From JAZFYD01 sp036443405 (GTDB lineage Bacteria > Planctomycetota > PLA2): a stretch of DNA of 64,000 bases. The stretch lies in assembly GCA_036443405.1 (NCBI GenBank), contig JAZFYD010000122.1:1-64000 (forward strand). The letters run 5' to 3'. Made by a program: the position numbers and the translations under genes. This document shows positions 1 through 8,022 of the stretch, piece by piece. Positions within the stretch are counted from its first letter, which is position 1. Each line of letters starts with the position of its first letter. The notes below the pieces were generated by a model. That model was not told the DNA's origin and did not search any database. It worked only from the letters and a program-made list of their open reading frames with translations.

Positions 1-164
1 CGGGGTCCACGCGCTTCGGTGACCGGCAAAGATTTCAGCCTTGCGCCGCGAAATCGCGCCGTGCGAGGGTGGTCGTGGAGATTGCGGCGGAACTTCCGCC
101 GTGGCTATTCCTCCCCCGGGGGCCGCCAGGCGGCGGTCTCCGGCACATCGAGGTTTGGGTTTTG

Positions 165-184
165 GGCGCAAGTGTGCTTGCGCC
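165..184. other. inverted repeat, 8-bp stem and 4-base loop
   Basis: GGCGCAAG and CTTGCGCC are perfectly complementary around a TGTG loop. The element lies before the first gene and could be the terminator of a gene upstream of the window, although no T-run follows it. A second palindrome, GGCGGAA-C-TTCCGCC, lies at 86-100. I see no convincing gene in positions 1-273. Confidence 0.4.
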
Positions 185-207
185 GCGTGCCGGGCGCGGA
201 CTATGAT
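178..207 (+). promoter_or_regulatory. possible sigma-70-type promoter of the PEP-CTERM gene
   Basis: TATGAT at 202-207 is a good -10. A weak TTGCGC at 178-183 sits 18 bases upstream as a possible -35, overlapping the right arm of the preceding hairpin. The predicted leader is about 60 bases and carries a Shine-Dalgarno sequence (AGGGGG, 262-267). Confidence 0.35.
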
Positions 208-273
208 CCGTCTCGGTTTTGAGTGTGAGTTTAGGCCGGTCAGTTTGGGCCCTTCCTTTTTAGGGGGTGGGTA

Positions 274-1707
274 ATGCGTAGTGGAGTAGCTTTCTTGATT
301 TTGGCGCTGGTCGCCATGCCTGTCGCCGCGGACCCGATCGGGTTCGGCGTCGACACTACGGGCAAGCTCACCGAAATCGACTTGGGGTCGGGCCTTACGT
401 CCGACGTCGGGACGATGGGCGGCGGGTTCATGGAGAGCCTGGCGCAGGACGCGGCTGGCAACCTGTTCAGCGCGGACACCGGGGGCATCATCTACTCGAT
501 CAACAAGACCACCGGTCTCGCGACCGTGATCGGCGGCAGCGGCCTCGGCAACATCGAAGGCCTCGATTTCAGCGGGACCACGCTCCTCGCCACAAGGTTT
601 GTCGGCGGAGAAGTCGTGATCGTCGACACGTCCACCGGAACGACCTCCCCGGTTGTGACCCCGGTCGGGCTGAGTTCCGCCGGCGGAGGCGTTGTCATCC
701 GCGCGATGACGGTCAAGGATGCCAGCACGCTTCTGGTCTACACGAGCGACTTTGCGGGGGGAAACCACCTCGAGTCGATCGACCTCGGGACGGGTGTGGC
801 CACGCACATCACCACGTTCGCTCCCGCCCTTCCGCTCATCCCTGGACTCGATTTCGCCGACGACGGCACGCTGTACGGCCTGACCTCTGACGGGAAAGTC
901 CTCACGATCGATCCGGACACCGGCGCGATCCTCTCGACAACGTCGACGACACTTCCGAGGTTCTTCCTCGGTCTCGCGGCCAACAACCAGGAGGTCCCCG
1001 AGGAGCCGACGCCGGTGCCCGAGGACATCGCACCGGACGAACAGGAGGACGAGATCTTTGGCGGGAGCTCGTCCAATAGTTTTTCCCAGAACGACCAGGA
1101 GATCGTGATCCAAGTTCTCGTGAAACTCACCGGCGTGGATCCCGGTCAGGCGCTCAGGGACGAGTGGGAGGCCGGCGTCGAGAGCATCTGGAGCAACCAG
1201 TACCAGATCCAGGACGGCACCAATGTCTACGACATCGTGCTCGACCTCATCTTTACCTCGTTCGGCAACGTGAACGAAGTCGAGGTCGTGGCCGGCCCCG
1301 GGCTTGTCGATCTCAACACCTGGTACACCGGCACCCCGTCGGGTTGGGTGGTTCCGGATGCGCAGGGGCGCGTCGCCGCCCATGAAGTCGGCCACATGCT
1401 CGGTCTCTACGACGAGTACGCCGGTGGAACCTTGGACCCCGACACCCTGCTCGTGGACGAGATGAGCATCATGGGCGGCCAACTCGGCACCCCGCGCGCG
1501 CGCCACTACCAGTCGATTCTCTCGTGGTTCCAGGCCGAGGGGTCGGCGGACGCGGTGTTCGCCTTGGCGCCCGGGTTCGATCCCGGCGAGGCTGGTCCGG
1601 CCATCGGCGAGATTCCCCCGGTTCCGATTCCCGAGCCGGGCACGATGGTGCTCATGGGTGCTGTGACGGCGATGGCGGCATGGCGGCGGCGCAAGCGCGC
1701 GGCCTAG
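274..1707 (+). CDS. PEP-CTERM secreted protein with beta-propeller-like front and metzincin-like zinc site
   Basis: This is a 477-residue exported protein. Residues 1-19 form a clean signal peptide. Residues of about 25-240 show repeated 'TGxL..ID..TG' strands like those of a DUF4394 or SMP-30-type propeller. An acidic linker (about 245-265) leads to a second domain containing HEVGHMLGLYDEY from residue 370. This fits the metzincin pattern HExxHxxGxxD, with H370, E371, H374 and the Asp as third ligand. The last 28 residues are a PEP-CTERM sorting signal: PEPGT, a hydrophobic helix, then a basic RRRKR tail. Such tails are known substrates of an exosortase, none of which is in this window. AGGGGG precedes ATG 274. 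The peptidase substrate cannot be predicted. Confidence 0.8.
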   Translation: MRSGVAFLILALVAMPVAADPIGFGVDTTGKLTEIDLGSGLTSDVGTMGGGFMESLAQDAAGNLFSADTGGIIYSINKTTGLATVIGGSGLGNIEGLDFSGTTLLATRFVGGEVVIVDTSTGTTSPVVTPVGLSSAGGGVVIRAMTVKDASTLLVYTSDFAGGNHLESIDLGTGVATHITTFAPALPLIPGLDFADDGTLYGLTSDGKVLTIDPDTGAILSTTSTTLPRFFLGLAANNQEVPEEPTPVPEDIAPDEQEDEIFGGSSSNSFSQNDQEIVIQVLVKLTGVDPGQALRDEWEAGVESIWSNQYQIQDGTNVYDIVLDLIFTSFGNVNEVEVVAGPGLVDLNTWYTGTPSGWVVPDAQGRVAAHEVGHMLGLYDEYAGGTLDPDTLLVDEMSIMGGQLGTPRARHYQSILSWFQAEGSADAVFALAPGFDPGEAGPAIGEIPPVPIPEPGTMVLMGAVTAMAAWRRRKRAA

Positions 1708-1773
1708 GTCCCGCCTGAAAACTCCGTGAGGCTTTTGCCGCGGCCTTTGGTCGCGTAGGCCGCCGGCGTGCGG

Positions 1774-1779
1774 GATAAT
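1774..1779 (+). promoter_or_regulatory. -10-like GATAAT, 6 bases before the start codon
   Basis: GATAAT ends 6 bases before ATG 1786 and no Shine-Dalgarno sequence lies between. Transcription would begin at or next to the ATG, giving a leaderless message. This is one of ten such cases in the window. Confidence 0.5.
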
Positions 1780-1785
1780 CTATCC

Positions 1786-3069
1786 ATGGTCGGCGATGGT
1801 CTGTTCGACGGTGACTGGCAGACGCGGCTCCAAAATGTCGTGGGCATGATGACCGACATCAGCCGCCAGACCGATCCGGGCGAGATGGTGCGCGTCTATT
1901 CCGAGCGCCTACGTGAGCTCTATCCGGTCGACGGGTTCCTGTCCGTTTCGCGTCGCGGCCTCGAACCGCCGAAGTACCGCATCGCGCGCAGTCACGTTTG
2001 GGATCGGGTGATAGATCCCTGGCGCAACCGCGATCAGTTGCCTGTGTTTGAGGGAGGGATTCTGGGCGATCTCGTATACAGCGACGAGCCGCGCATCATC
2101 GATGACCTGCACGTGCCGGCGGACGACCCGTGCGCGGAGCACTTCGAAGGGATGCGGTCGGCGGCGGTCATCCCGGTGTTCGACGACGGGATCGCCAAAA
2201 ACGTCGTGATCCAGATGATGTCGCAGCCGAACGGGTTCGATCCGGAGCACTTCCCCCAGATGGTTTGGATGACGAATCTCTTCGGCCGCGCGACCCACAA
2301 TCTCGTCCTCTCCCGCGAGCTGCAGGAGATGCACGACCGTCTGGACGGCGAGATGGCGCAGGTGGCGACGATCCAACAATCGCTGTTGCCTGCGACGACC
2401 CCGACCGTGACCAACCTCGACCTGTCGGTTTATTACTGTTCGTCGAGCAAGGCCGGTGGGGACTACTACGACTTCTTCTCGCTGCCGGACGGTCGGCTTG
2501 GCATCCTCCTGGCGGACGTGAGCGGTCACGGAACGCCAGCCGCGGTCCTGATGGCGATCACGCACGCGATCGCGCACCTGCACTCCGGCCCGCCGGCCGA
2601 GCCCGCCCAAATGCTCGAGTATCTCAATCTGCATCTGGCGAACCGCTACACGCGCGAGGGCGCATTCGTGACCGCGATTTACGGTGTGTACGACCCGGCC
2701 ACGCGCGAGTTTTGCTACTCGTCGGCCGGACACCCGGCTCCCCGCGTGAAGCACTGCAGTGACGGCACGATCGAGGATATCGCCGCGGACCCGAAGCTGC
2801 CGCTCGGTATCCTCGCCGACCAAAAGTACCGCGAGCACACGATCACGTTGCGGCCGGGCGACCAGGTGTTGTTTTTCACCGATGGCATCACCGAGGCGAG
2901 AAACGCGGACGGTGAGTTTTTCGGCGTGGAGGGGATCGATTCGGTGCTGATGAAGTGCCAGGAAGTCGCGCAAGGGCTCAAGACCGCGATCGTCGAGGCG
3001 CTTGAGAAACACACTGCCGGCGTGGCTGCCGAAGACGACGTCACGCTGCTCGTCGCGCGCATTTCATAG
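1786..3069 (+). CDS. GAF-domain PP2C (SpoIIE/RsbU-type) protein phosphatase
   Basis: This is a 427-residue cytosolic protein. The first ~170 residues look like a GAF sensor domain. A short helix (ELQEMHDRLDGEMAQVATIQQ) links it to a SpoIIE-type phosphatase domain. The metal-binding acidic residues are present: GGDYYDF, ADVSGHG, the DGITEA motif and the final EDDV. RsbU/SpoIIE phosphatases dephosphorylate anti-sigma-factor antagonists in partner-switching cascades. No antagonist or RsbW-like kinase is adjacent, so the partner is unknown. The frame extends to GTG 1768, but ATG 1786 is preferred because a GATAAT element sits exactly 6 bases before it. The gene converges on the HEAT protein that follows. 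Confidence 0.85.
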   Translation: MVGDGLFDGDWQTRLQNVVGMMTDISRQTDPGEMVRVYSERLRELYPVDGFLSVSRRGLEPPKYRIARSHVWDRVIDPWRNRDQLPVFEGGILGDLVYSDEPRIIDDLHVPADDPCAEHFEGMRSAAVIPVFDDGIAKNVVIQMMSQPNGFDPEHFPQMVWMTNLFGRATHNLVLSRELQEMHDRLDGEMAQVATIQQSLLPATTPTVTNLDLSVYYCSSSKAGGDYYDFFSLPDGRLGILLADVSGHGTPAAVLMAITHAIAHLHSGPPAEPAQMLEYLNLHLANRYTREGAFVTAIYGVYDPATREFCYSSAGHPAPRVKHCSDGTIEDIAADPKLPLGILADQKYREHTITLRPGDQVLFFTDGITEARNADGEFFGVEGIDSVLMKCQEVAQGLKTAIVEALEKHTAGVAAEDDVTLLVARIS

Positions 3070-3124
3070 GCGGCGGCGAGGCATCCGCCCCGCCACCGTT
3101 GCCGCGCGTTTTTTCGTCGCTCCC

Positions 3125-5470
3125 CTAGAAGATCGCGAGGACCTGCCAGAGGGTCGCAGGGGCCGTTGCGTAGTTGCTTCCGCGCTTGATCCGCCAGTTC
3201 CAAGCGAAGTCGCTGGTCTGGCCGATCATGCCGAGGGCGACAATCGCGCGGGACCGTGCGCGATCGGAACGCGTTTCGTCGGCCGCCATCTCCATCAACG
3301 CGGGGATTGCGGCCCGGTCGCCGATCTCGCCGATCACCTGCGTCAGGATCGCGCGCACGGTCTCCGAATGCGTGTCCGCAAGGGCTCCCACAAGCGGCGC
3401 CACCATCTTCTGATCCGCCATGTAAGCCAGGCCGATGCCGGCGCGGTAGCGCACCTCGGACGACGCGTCGCTGGTCACGAACGTCATGAGCCGCTTCTCG
3501 ACGCTCTTGTCGCCGAGGATGCCGAGCGCTTCGGCGGCGTACGCACGCAGTTTCGAATCGCTCGCGTCCGCCATGACGGTGCGGAGGGTGGGCACGCCGC
3601 GTTTGTCGCCGATCAGCGCGATGGCGATGGCCGCCGCCGCGCGGTCGCCGCGAACCTTGCCGCTTTTCAGGATGCGTTCGAGGTGCAGACGCACCGCATC
3701 CGCCTGATCGGCGAACCGTCGCGCAAACAACCCCGCGGCGAGGCAGAACAGCGGCGTGTCCGTCGGCTGTTTGTAGAGCCCCTTGAAAGCGCCGTGGAAG
3801 TAGTGCGCGACCTTCTTCGCGGCCTTCTCGTGGTCCGCACGCTCTTTCTCGGACAGCGAATCCCATAGGGGCTCGCGAGCGCTCAGTTCACCCAGAGACA
3901 GGATCGCGAAGCGGCGCGCCATCGCGTCGGCGTCACGGCGAGCCGTCGTGATGAGGATGTCCACGAGGTCGGGTTCGAGCCCGGGTGCGACAAGCCCGAG
4001 CGCCAGCGCGCACGATTGCCGCACCTCGCGCGAACCGCGGAAACCCCGCAGGATCTTCTTGAGCTCGTGCGTCGCCTTCGGATCGTGCGCCTTGGCAAGC
4101 GCGGTCGGAATCGCCGCAAGCGCGGGCCGCGGCCAACGTTTGAGTGTCAGCTCCTTCAGGAGCCGCGTGCGGACGATCTTTCGCGCGCCGTCGTCGGCGT
4201 CACGCGCCAGCAGCCCGAGGCTCGTGGCGCACGCGACGCGGAAGTCGGGGAACTGGCGTCGTTCGCGCTTCAGGGCCGCCAACAGCGTGTCGATCGAGTC
4301 GACGTCGCCCGAGGTGCCGAGCGCGACGGCGGCAAACGAACGCGTGCGCTCGTCGAGCGACTTGCCTCCGTGAAGCGCCGCGCGACCTTCCTTGGTGTCG
4401 CTCACGATCTCGCGCAGGGTCCGGACGGCGCGGTCATGTTTGATGATGCCGAGCGCGAGAAGCAGGTACTCGCGGAACGGGTTTTTCGAATCGGCGATGT
4501 ACTCGTGAACCGCCTCCACGACCGCGCCCGCTTCTTCCGGCTTCGCGATGCGCGCCCACGCCAGGATCGCCGTTCCCTTCACCTCGCCTTCGGCGTCCAG
4601 GTTCTTGATGAACGGCCGCAGCTTTTCGTCGAGTTCCGTCTGACTCGGCCCGCGCGACTCGCCCGCGTTGTCCCGATAACGCTCGCGTAAGTTGAGAAAT
4701 GCGCTGCGGTTCAGCAGCCACCACTGCTCCCAGGAAGGAGACCAGCCGCCGCCACTACCGCCGCGCGCCGCGGACGTCACAGCCGAGTTCGCGCCGGGAA
4801 CCGCACCGCCGCCGCCGGGGTTCTCGCGGGAGCCCGGTCCGTCCGGACCTTCGTCGGTTCTGGCATCGATCGACTCCGCCTCCTGCGAGTTCGACTCCGT
4901 CTCCGCGAAGGGGAGGGGCGCCGGCGGGCCTAAGTTGGAGACCCGGCTCCAAGACGCCGCGAAACCGGGGAACTGGATCAGCGACGCCTCGGCCAACGTC
5001 AGACCCTGCTCGTCGAGCCAGCGGTTGAGCTCGTCATCATGCGCGATGGCCGGCACAACCGCGTGATTCGCCTCCGTAGCGAGCCGGTGCGTGATGGCGC
5101 CATGCCCGGATTTGTCGAGCAGATGCGCGAGCGCGCAGCGCGTGCCCGCGGAATCGATGAAGTAGGACATCTCGAAGCCGGGGAAGAGGTCGTTTTGGAT
5201 GAAGCGACCGGCTTCGCCGTACTCGGCCAAACGTTCGATGTTGGCAGTGCGATTGATGCGTTGGCTTTCCGAGAGGCCGGCATGCGGACGTCCGGCCATC
5301 TCGGCCACGACCATGGCGTAATACGATCGCGTGCTCGCCGTGTGGGCGCTGAAGCTCCCCGTGCCGGCCTGAGCGCTGTCGCCGTTGTGCGACTCGATCG
5401 CGGCCGCGGCTCCAAATAGAGCCACGAACACCGTCGTGATTCCGATGATGATCCCGCCCGACTTTCGCAT
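3125..5470 (-). CDS. HEAT-repeat exported protein
   Basis: This is a 781-residue protein with a signal peptide or N-terminal anchor (residues 5-23). Residues of about 55-150 form a small conserved-looking domain with the pattern 'FIDSAGTRCALAHLLDKSGH' and 'LNRWLDEQGLTLAEASLIQ'. A Gly/Pro/Ser-rich linker with GGGG runs follows (about 155-235). From about residue 265 to 745 there are many HEAT/armadillo-like helical pairs with 'ALG.....' signatures, presumably a protein-binding solenoid. The start at ATG 5470 is set by AAGGAGAT just upstream; the open frame extends 38 residues further, through what would not be a signal peptide. No enzymatic motif is seen. A second, unrelated HEAT exoprotein lies at 50007-51947. 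Confidence 0.75.
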   Translation of the reverse strand: MRKSGGIIIGITTVFVALFGAAAAIESHNGDSAQAGTGSFSAHTASTRSYYAMVVAEMAGRPHAGLSESQRINRTANIERLAEYGEAGRFIQNDLFPGFEMSYFIDSAGTRCALAHLLDKSGHGAITHRLATEANHAVVPAIAHDDELNRWLDEQGLTLAEASLIQFPGFAASWSRVSNLGPPAPLPFAETESNSQEAESIDARTDEGPDGPGSRENPGGGGAVPGANSAVTSAARGGSGGGWSPSWEQWWLLNRSAFLNLRERYRDNAGESRGPSQTELDEKLRPFIKNLDAEGEVKGTAILAWARIAKPEEAGAVVEAVHEYIADSKNPFREYLLLALGIIKHDRAVRTLREIVSDTKEGRAALHGGKSLDERTRSFAAVALGTSGDVDSIDTLLAALKRERRQFPDFRVACATSLGLLARDADDGARKIVRTRLLKELTLKRWPRPALAAIPTALAKAHDPKATHELKKILRGFRGSREVRQSCALALGLVAPGLEPDLVDILITTARRDADAMARRFAILSLGELSAREPLWDSLSEKERADHEKAAKKVAHYFHGAFKGLYKQPTDTPLFCLAAGLFARRFADQADAVRLHLERILKSGKVRGDRAAAAIAIALIGDKRGVPTLRTVMADASDSKLRAYAAEALGILGDKSVEKRLMTFVTSDASSEVRYRAGIGLAYMADQKMVAPLVGALADTHSETVRAILTQVIGEIGDRAAIPALMEMAADETRSDRARSRAIVALGMIGQTSDFAWNWRIKRGSNYATAPATLWQVLAIF

Positions 5471-5772
5471 CCGTATCTCCTTCGCGGCCATCGCTGGGCG
5501 ACTGCCCCGCTTGGTCCGCGAGGGGGCAAAGCAACAGGTGTTCCCGGGACTCGCGTTGCGGCCGGGCCCCCGAAACAGCGGCACGAGCGCCGCAGAGTGG
5601 GGTCTGGCGGGAACGTTGGCGTTTCAAGCGCTACCTGCGGGAAACCGTTGCGAGGGGCGTTGTCTGGCGGCGCACGGTGTCTTGGATCGGAGTCACGCCG
5701 GCCCACAGTGACTCGATTCCGCGACGTCGGGGTTGCGTGCCGCGCGAACGCCACCGAAGATGGACGGCGAAA
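5471..5772. other. 302-base divergent intergenic region
   Basis: This region separates the HEAT protein and the small membrane protein. It holds the Shine-Dalgarno sequence of the former (AAGGAGAT) and an inverted repeat GAGTCAC (5690-5696) / GTGACTC (5708-5714) with an 11-base loop, about 60 bases before ATG 5773, which could be an operator. A GGGAAACC at about 5639 followed by GTTGTCT at about 5659 resembles an ECF-type promoter, but the match is loose. No gene is supported here. Confidence 0.35.
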
Positions 5773-6162
5773 ATGGAAGGTGAAACGAACGCCGTTTCGA
5801 TGTGGTGGCCTCACACCGCGTGGGGTCGCTTCGCGCTGCTGACGCTGGGCGCGACCTTCCTCACGGCGGCGGCCCTAAAGGGAAAATGGGGTGAGGGCCT
5901 GTTTGCGATCGGCTCGTGGTACCTCATGTTGGCCGCGCTGCGGTGGGCGGTGTATCGCGATCCACGTTACGAGGTTCCGGCCGAGCGCGTATCCCCGTTT
6001 TTTCCGGCGACGCTTCCCGGCTGCGTGTTCGCGGTCGCGTTCTTCGGATTCGAGGTCGTTATGTGCGCGTTCGCGGACGGCACGCCCTTACCGTTCGTAG
6101 TGCTCCACTACGTTGGCTTCGTGTTGTTCCGGGCCGTCTACTTCAAGCCGCGCGCGATCTAG
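5773..6162 (+). CDS. small integral membrane protein, unknown function
   Basis: This is a 129-residue protein with about four hydrophobic segments (near residues 18-35, 42-60, 80-98 and 104-122). I do not recognise the family. Aromatic residues are frequent (WWPH near the start). The gene is divergent from the HEAT exoprotein and converges on the EVE gene, the two stops being only a few bases apart. ATG 5773 is the last in-frame start before the first membrane segment; no strong Shine-Dalgarno sequence precedes it, so the start is uncertain. Confidence 0.6.
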   Translation: MEGETNAVSMWWPHTAWGRFALLTLGATFLTAAALKGKWGEGLFAIGSWYLMLAALRWAVYRDPRYEVPAERVSPFFPATLPGCVFAVAFFGFEVVMCAFADGTPLPFVVLHYVGFVLFRAVYFKPRAI

Positions 6163-6166
6163 GCGG

Positions 6167-6637
6167 CTAGGACTTTGCCCCGAGTTTCACGATGGTCTGG
6201 AACTCTTTCGCGGTCACCGGCTGGACCGAGAGGCGGCCGTGGGTCACGAGCACCATCTTGCTCAGCGCGGCTGTCGACTTGATTTCCTTGAGCGTGACCT
6301 CCCGTTTGAAGATCGAGCCCAGGGTGATGTCGACGAGGAACCAGCGCGGGTTGTCCTTGCCGGACTTCTCGTCGAAGTACTTCGAATTCTTGTCGAACTG
6401 ATACGGATCGGGGTAACCCGCTTTCGCGACCCTGGCCGTGCCGACGACTGCCATGGGGTTGTGGCGCGAGTGGTAATAGAGGACCTCGTCGCCCTTTTGG
6501 ATCTCGTCGCGCAGCAGGTTGCGCGCTTGGTAGTTGCGCACGCCTTCCCACTCCGTGCGTTTGCCCTTGGCTTTTGCGAGATCGTGGATGGAGAAGACGT
6601 CGGGTTCGGATTTGAAGAGCCAGTAGCGTTTGGCCAT
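6167..6637 (-). CDS. EVE-domain protein (thymocyte nuclear protein 1 family)
   Basis: This is a 156-residue single-domain protein. It opens with AKRYWLFKSEPDVFS and contains 'WEGVRNYQARN' and 'GDEVLYYHS', which are hallmarks of the EVE fold (DUF55, PUA-like). EVE proteins bind modified bases in nucleic acids; bacterial members are often single-domain and occasionally accompany restriction or defence genes. No such gene is nearby. It lies 59 bases downstream of the LTxxQ protein on the same strand and may be the last gene of that operon. Confidence 0.9.
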   Translation of the reverse strand: MAKRYWLFKSEPDVFSIHDLAKAKGKRTEWEGVRNYQARNLLRDEIQKGDEVLYYHSRHNPMAVVGTARVAKAGYPDPYQFDKNSKYFDEKSGKDNPRWFLVDITLGSIFKREVTLKEIKSTAALSKMVLVTHGRLSVQPVTAKEFQTIVKLGAKS

Positions 6638-6696
6638 GGTGGTTCCGTGGATTCGGGATTCTGGGGTTCCTGCAGAGCCGGCGGGTCCCGGTGGCG

Positions 6697-8022
6697 TTAC
6701 TTGCGGTCGGTGACCCGGGCGATTTTCGGTGTCGCCACCCACTCCGTGATTTGCGTCGTGTCCAGGATCTCCATGACGGCTCTGTGTGCCAGCTCGCGCT
6801 GCTCCTCGATGACCTCGCCTTGCGCGTTGTTGCGCATCATTTGCATCGTCATCGCCTGCGGTGACTCGGGACCGTAGTCCGCGCCCATGGCCTGCACCTT
6901 CTTGTTCATCTCGGTGCGGATGGCGCGGCTGCGCTTTTGCAGCTCGCGACCGAGCGCCTCGAGGCCCGTGCGTTGCCCGGGTCGCAAGTTCATGTCTTTG
7001 ATCATGTCCTGCGGGTGGCGGTTGAGGTCCTGCGGGCCGAGGCGGGCCGGTCGCGCGCGTAGTGCGGCCAGTTGTTCCTCGGTCAGCGTGTTCTTCAGCC
7101 GGTCGATCAGCGCCGCGTTGATCTTGTAGAGGCGGCCCTGGCACGCCTGCTGTTCTTTTTGCAGCTCCTGGCGTGTTTTCTTGTCGAGGGACTTGTCCTT
7201 CATTTGCCGGCGAATGCGCTCGCGGGCAGCGCGGTCGGCCGTGCTCTCGGCTTGCTGCTCCGTGAACAGCGCGCGCACACGGGCGCCCTGGCTCGCGGTC
7301 AGGCCGGGCAGTTGGTAGATGTGGCCCTGGACGTTGTTGTAGTACGCGTAACGTGTGGAGAAGTGCTCGCGGACCTCGCGCATCTGATCGGGTGTGAGCG
7401 TGTAGTACACGACGCGCCAGAAGCGGTTCTCGACCTCGTTGCGGCCACGGTTCAGGTTGCCCTGGATCTGCTTGCGCAACGTGACATCGGCGTCGCGTAG
7501 CACGCTCCGTGTGCCGCGTTCCTGCGACAACAAGACGCGCTGCACGGCGTCCGTCGACGCGACCACGGCGATGAGGATCTCGCGCTGGCGTTGGGAGAGG
7601 TTGGATGCTTCGAGCACGAGCCGGTGCGCCCAGCGCTCCTCGCGCAGGTCGCCGCGAGGCATGCGCTTGAGTCGTGCGAGGTCGTCGGCGGCCAACCCCG
7701 CCGCGATCAGTGCCTCCTCGGCGTTCTTGAAGATCTGCGTGCGTTTGTTGCGCGCGACCTGGATCTGCTTGCGGAGTTGCTGCGCCTTCTTGCCCTTGGC
7801 CTTGCGGAGCGGTCCTTCCCAGCGCCCGATCTGCTTTTGCAGCCTGGCGGCCTGGCCGAGCGGTCCGCCGATCGCGCGGTGGAACTCCTGGCGCTTGGGC
7901 TGTTCGTAACGCTTCGCAGAGAGCATTCCGACGGTGCTGTGGTCGAACGGCGCCTGTTGGGCCGCTGCGGTCGCCGCGAGCACCAGGATCGCGGCAAGGG
8001 TTGAAACCGTGGTTCGAATCAT
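6697..8022 (-). CDS. exported helical protein with LTxxQ-type repeats (Spy/CpxP-like)
   Basis: This is a 441-residue protein with a signal peptide (1-21, cut near AAAQQ). The rest is predicted to be long charged helices. Five motifs of the LTxxQ kind are visible: LSQRQ (142), LTPDQ (209), LTASQ (241), LTEEQ (313) and LRPGQ (346). Periplasmic proteins of the Spy/CpxP/ZraP group share this motif and act as chaperones or stress sensors, usually with two copies in ~150 residues; this protein is much longer. The ATG at 8022 overlaps the TGA of the DUF1501 gene by 4 bases, so the two are probably translationally coupled. Confidence 0.7.
   Translation of the reverse strand: MIRTTVSTLAAILVLAATAAAQQAPFDHSTVGMLSAKRYEQPKRQEFHRAIGGPLGQAARLQKQIGRWEGPLRKAKGKKAQQLRKQIQVARNKRTQIFKNAEEALIAAGLAADDLARLKRMPRGDLREERWAHRLVLEASNLSQRQREILIAVVASTDAVQRVLLSQERGTRSVLRDADVTLRKQIQGNLNRGRNEVENRFWRVVYYTLTPDQMREVREHFSTRYAYYNNVQGHIYQLPGLTASQGARVRALFTEQQAESTADRAARERIRRQMKDKSLDKKTRQELQKEQQACQGRLYKINAALIDRLKNTLTEEQLAALRARPARLGPQDLNRHPQDMIKDMNLRPGQRTGLEALGRELQKRSRAIRTEMNKKVQAMGADYGPESPQAMTMQMMRNNAQGEVIEEQRELAHRAVMEILDTTQITEWVATPKIARVTDRK

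Noticed and set aside
1909..3012. Open frame of 367 codons on the minus strand over the phosphatase gene
   Set aside because: It is the mirror of a high-G+C gene whose plus-strand product has a full set of PP2C motifs; its translation is Arg/His-rich and resembles no protein.
3174..4690. Several plus-strand open frames over the first HEAT gene
   Set aside because: None has a signal, motif or ribosome site; all are opposite to periodic HEAT helices.
6167..6637. Defence island around the EVE-domain gene
   Set aside because: No restriction, methylase, nuclease or toxin gene is adjacent; the neighbours are a DUF1501-type operon and a membrane protein.
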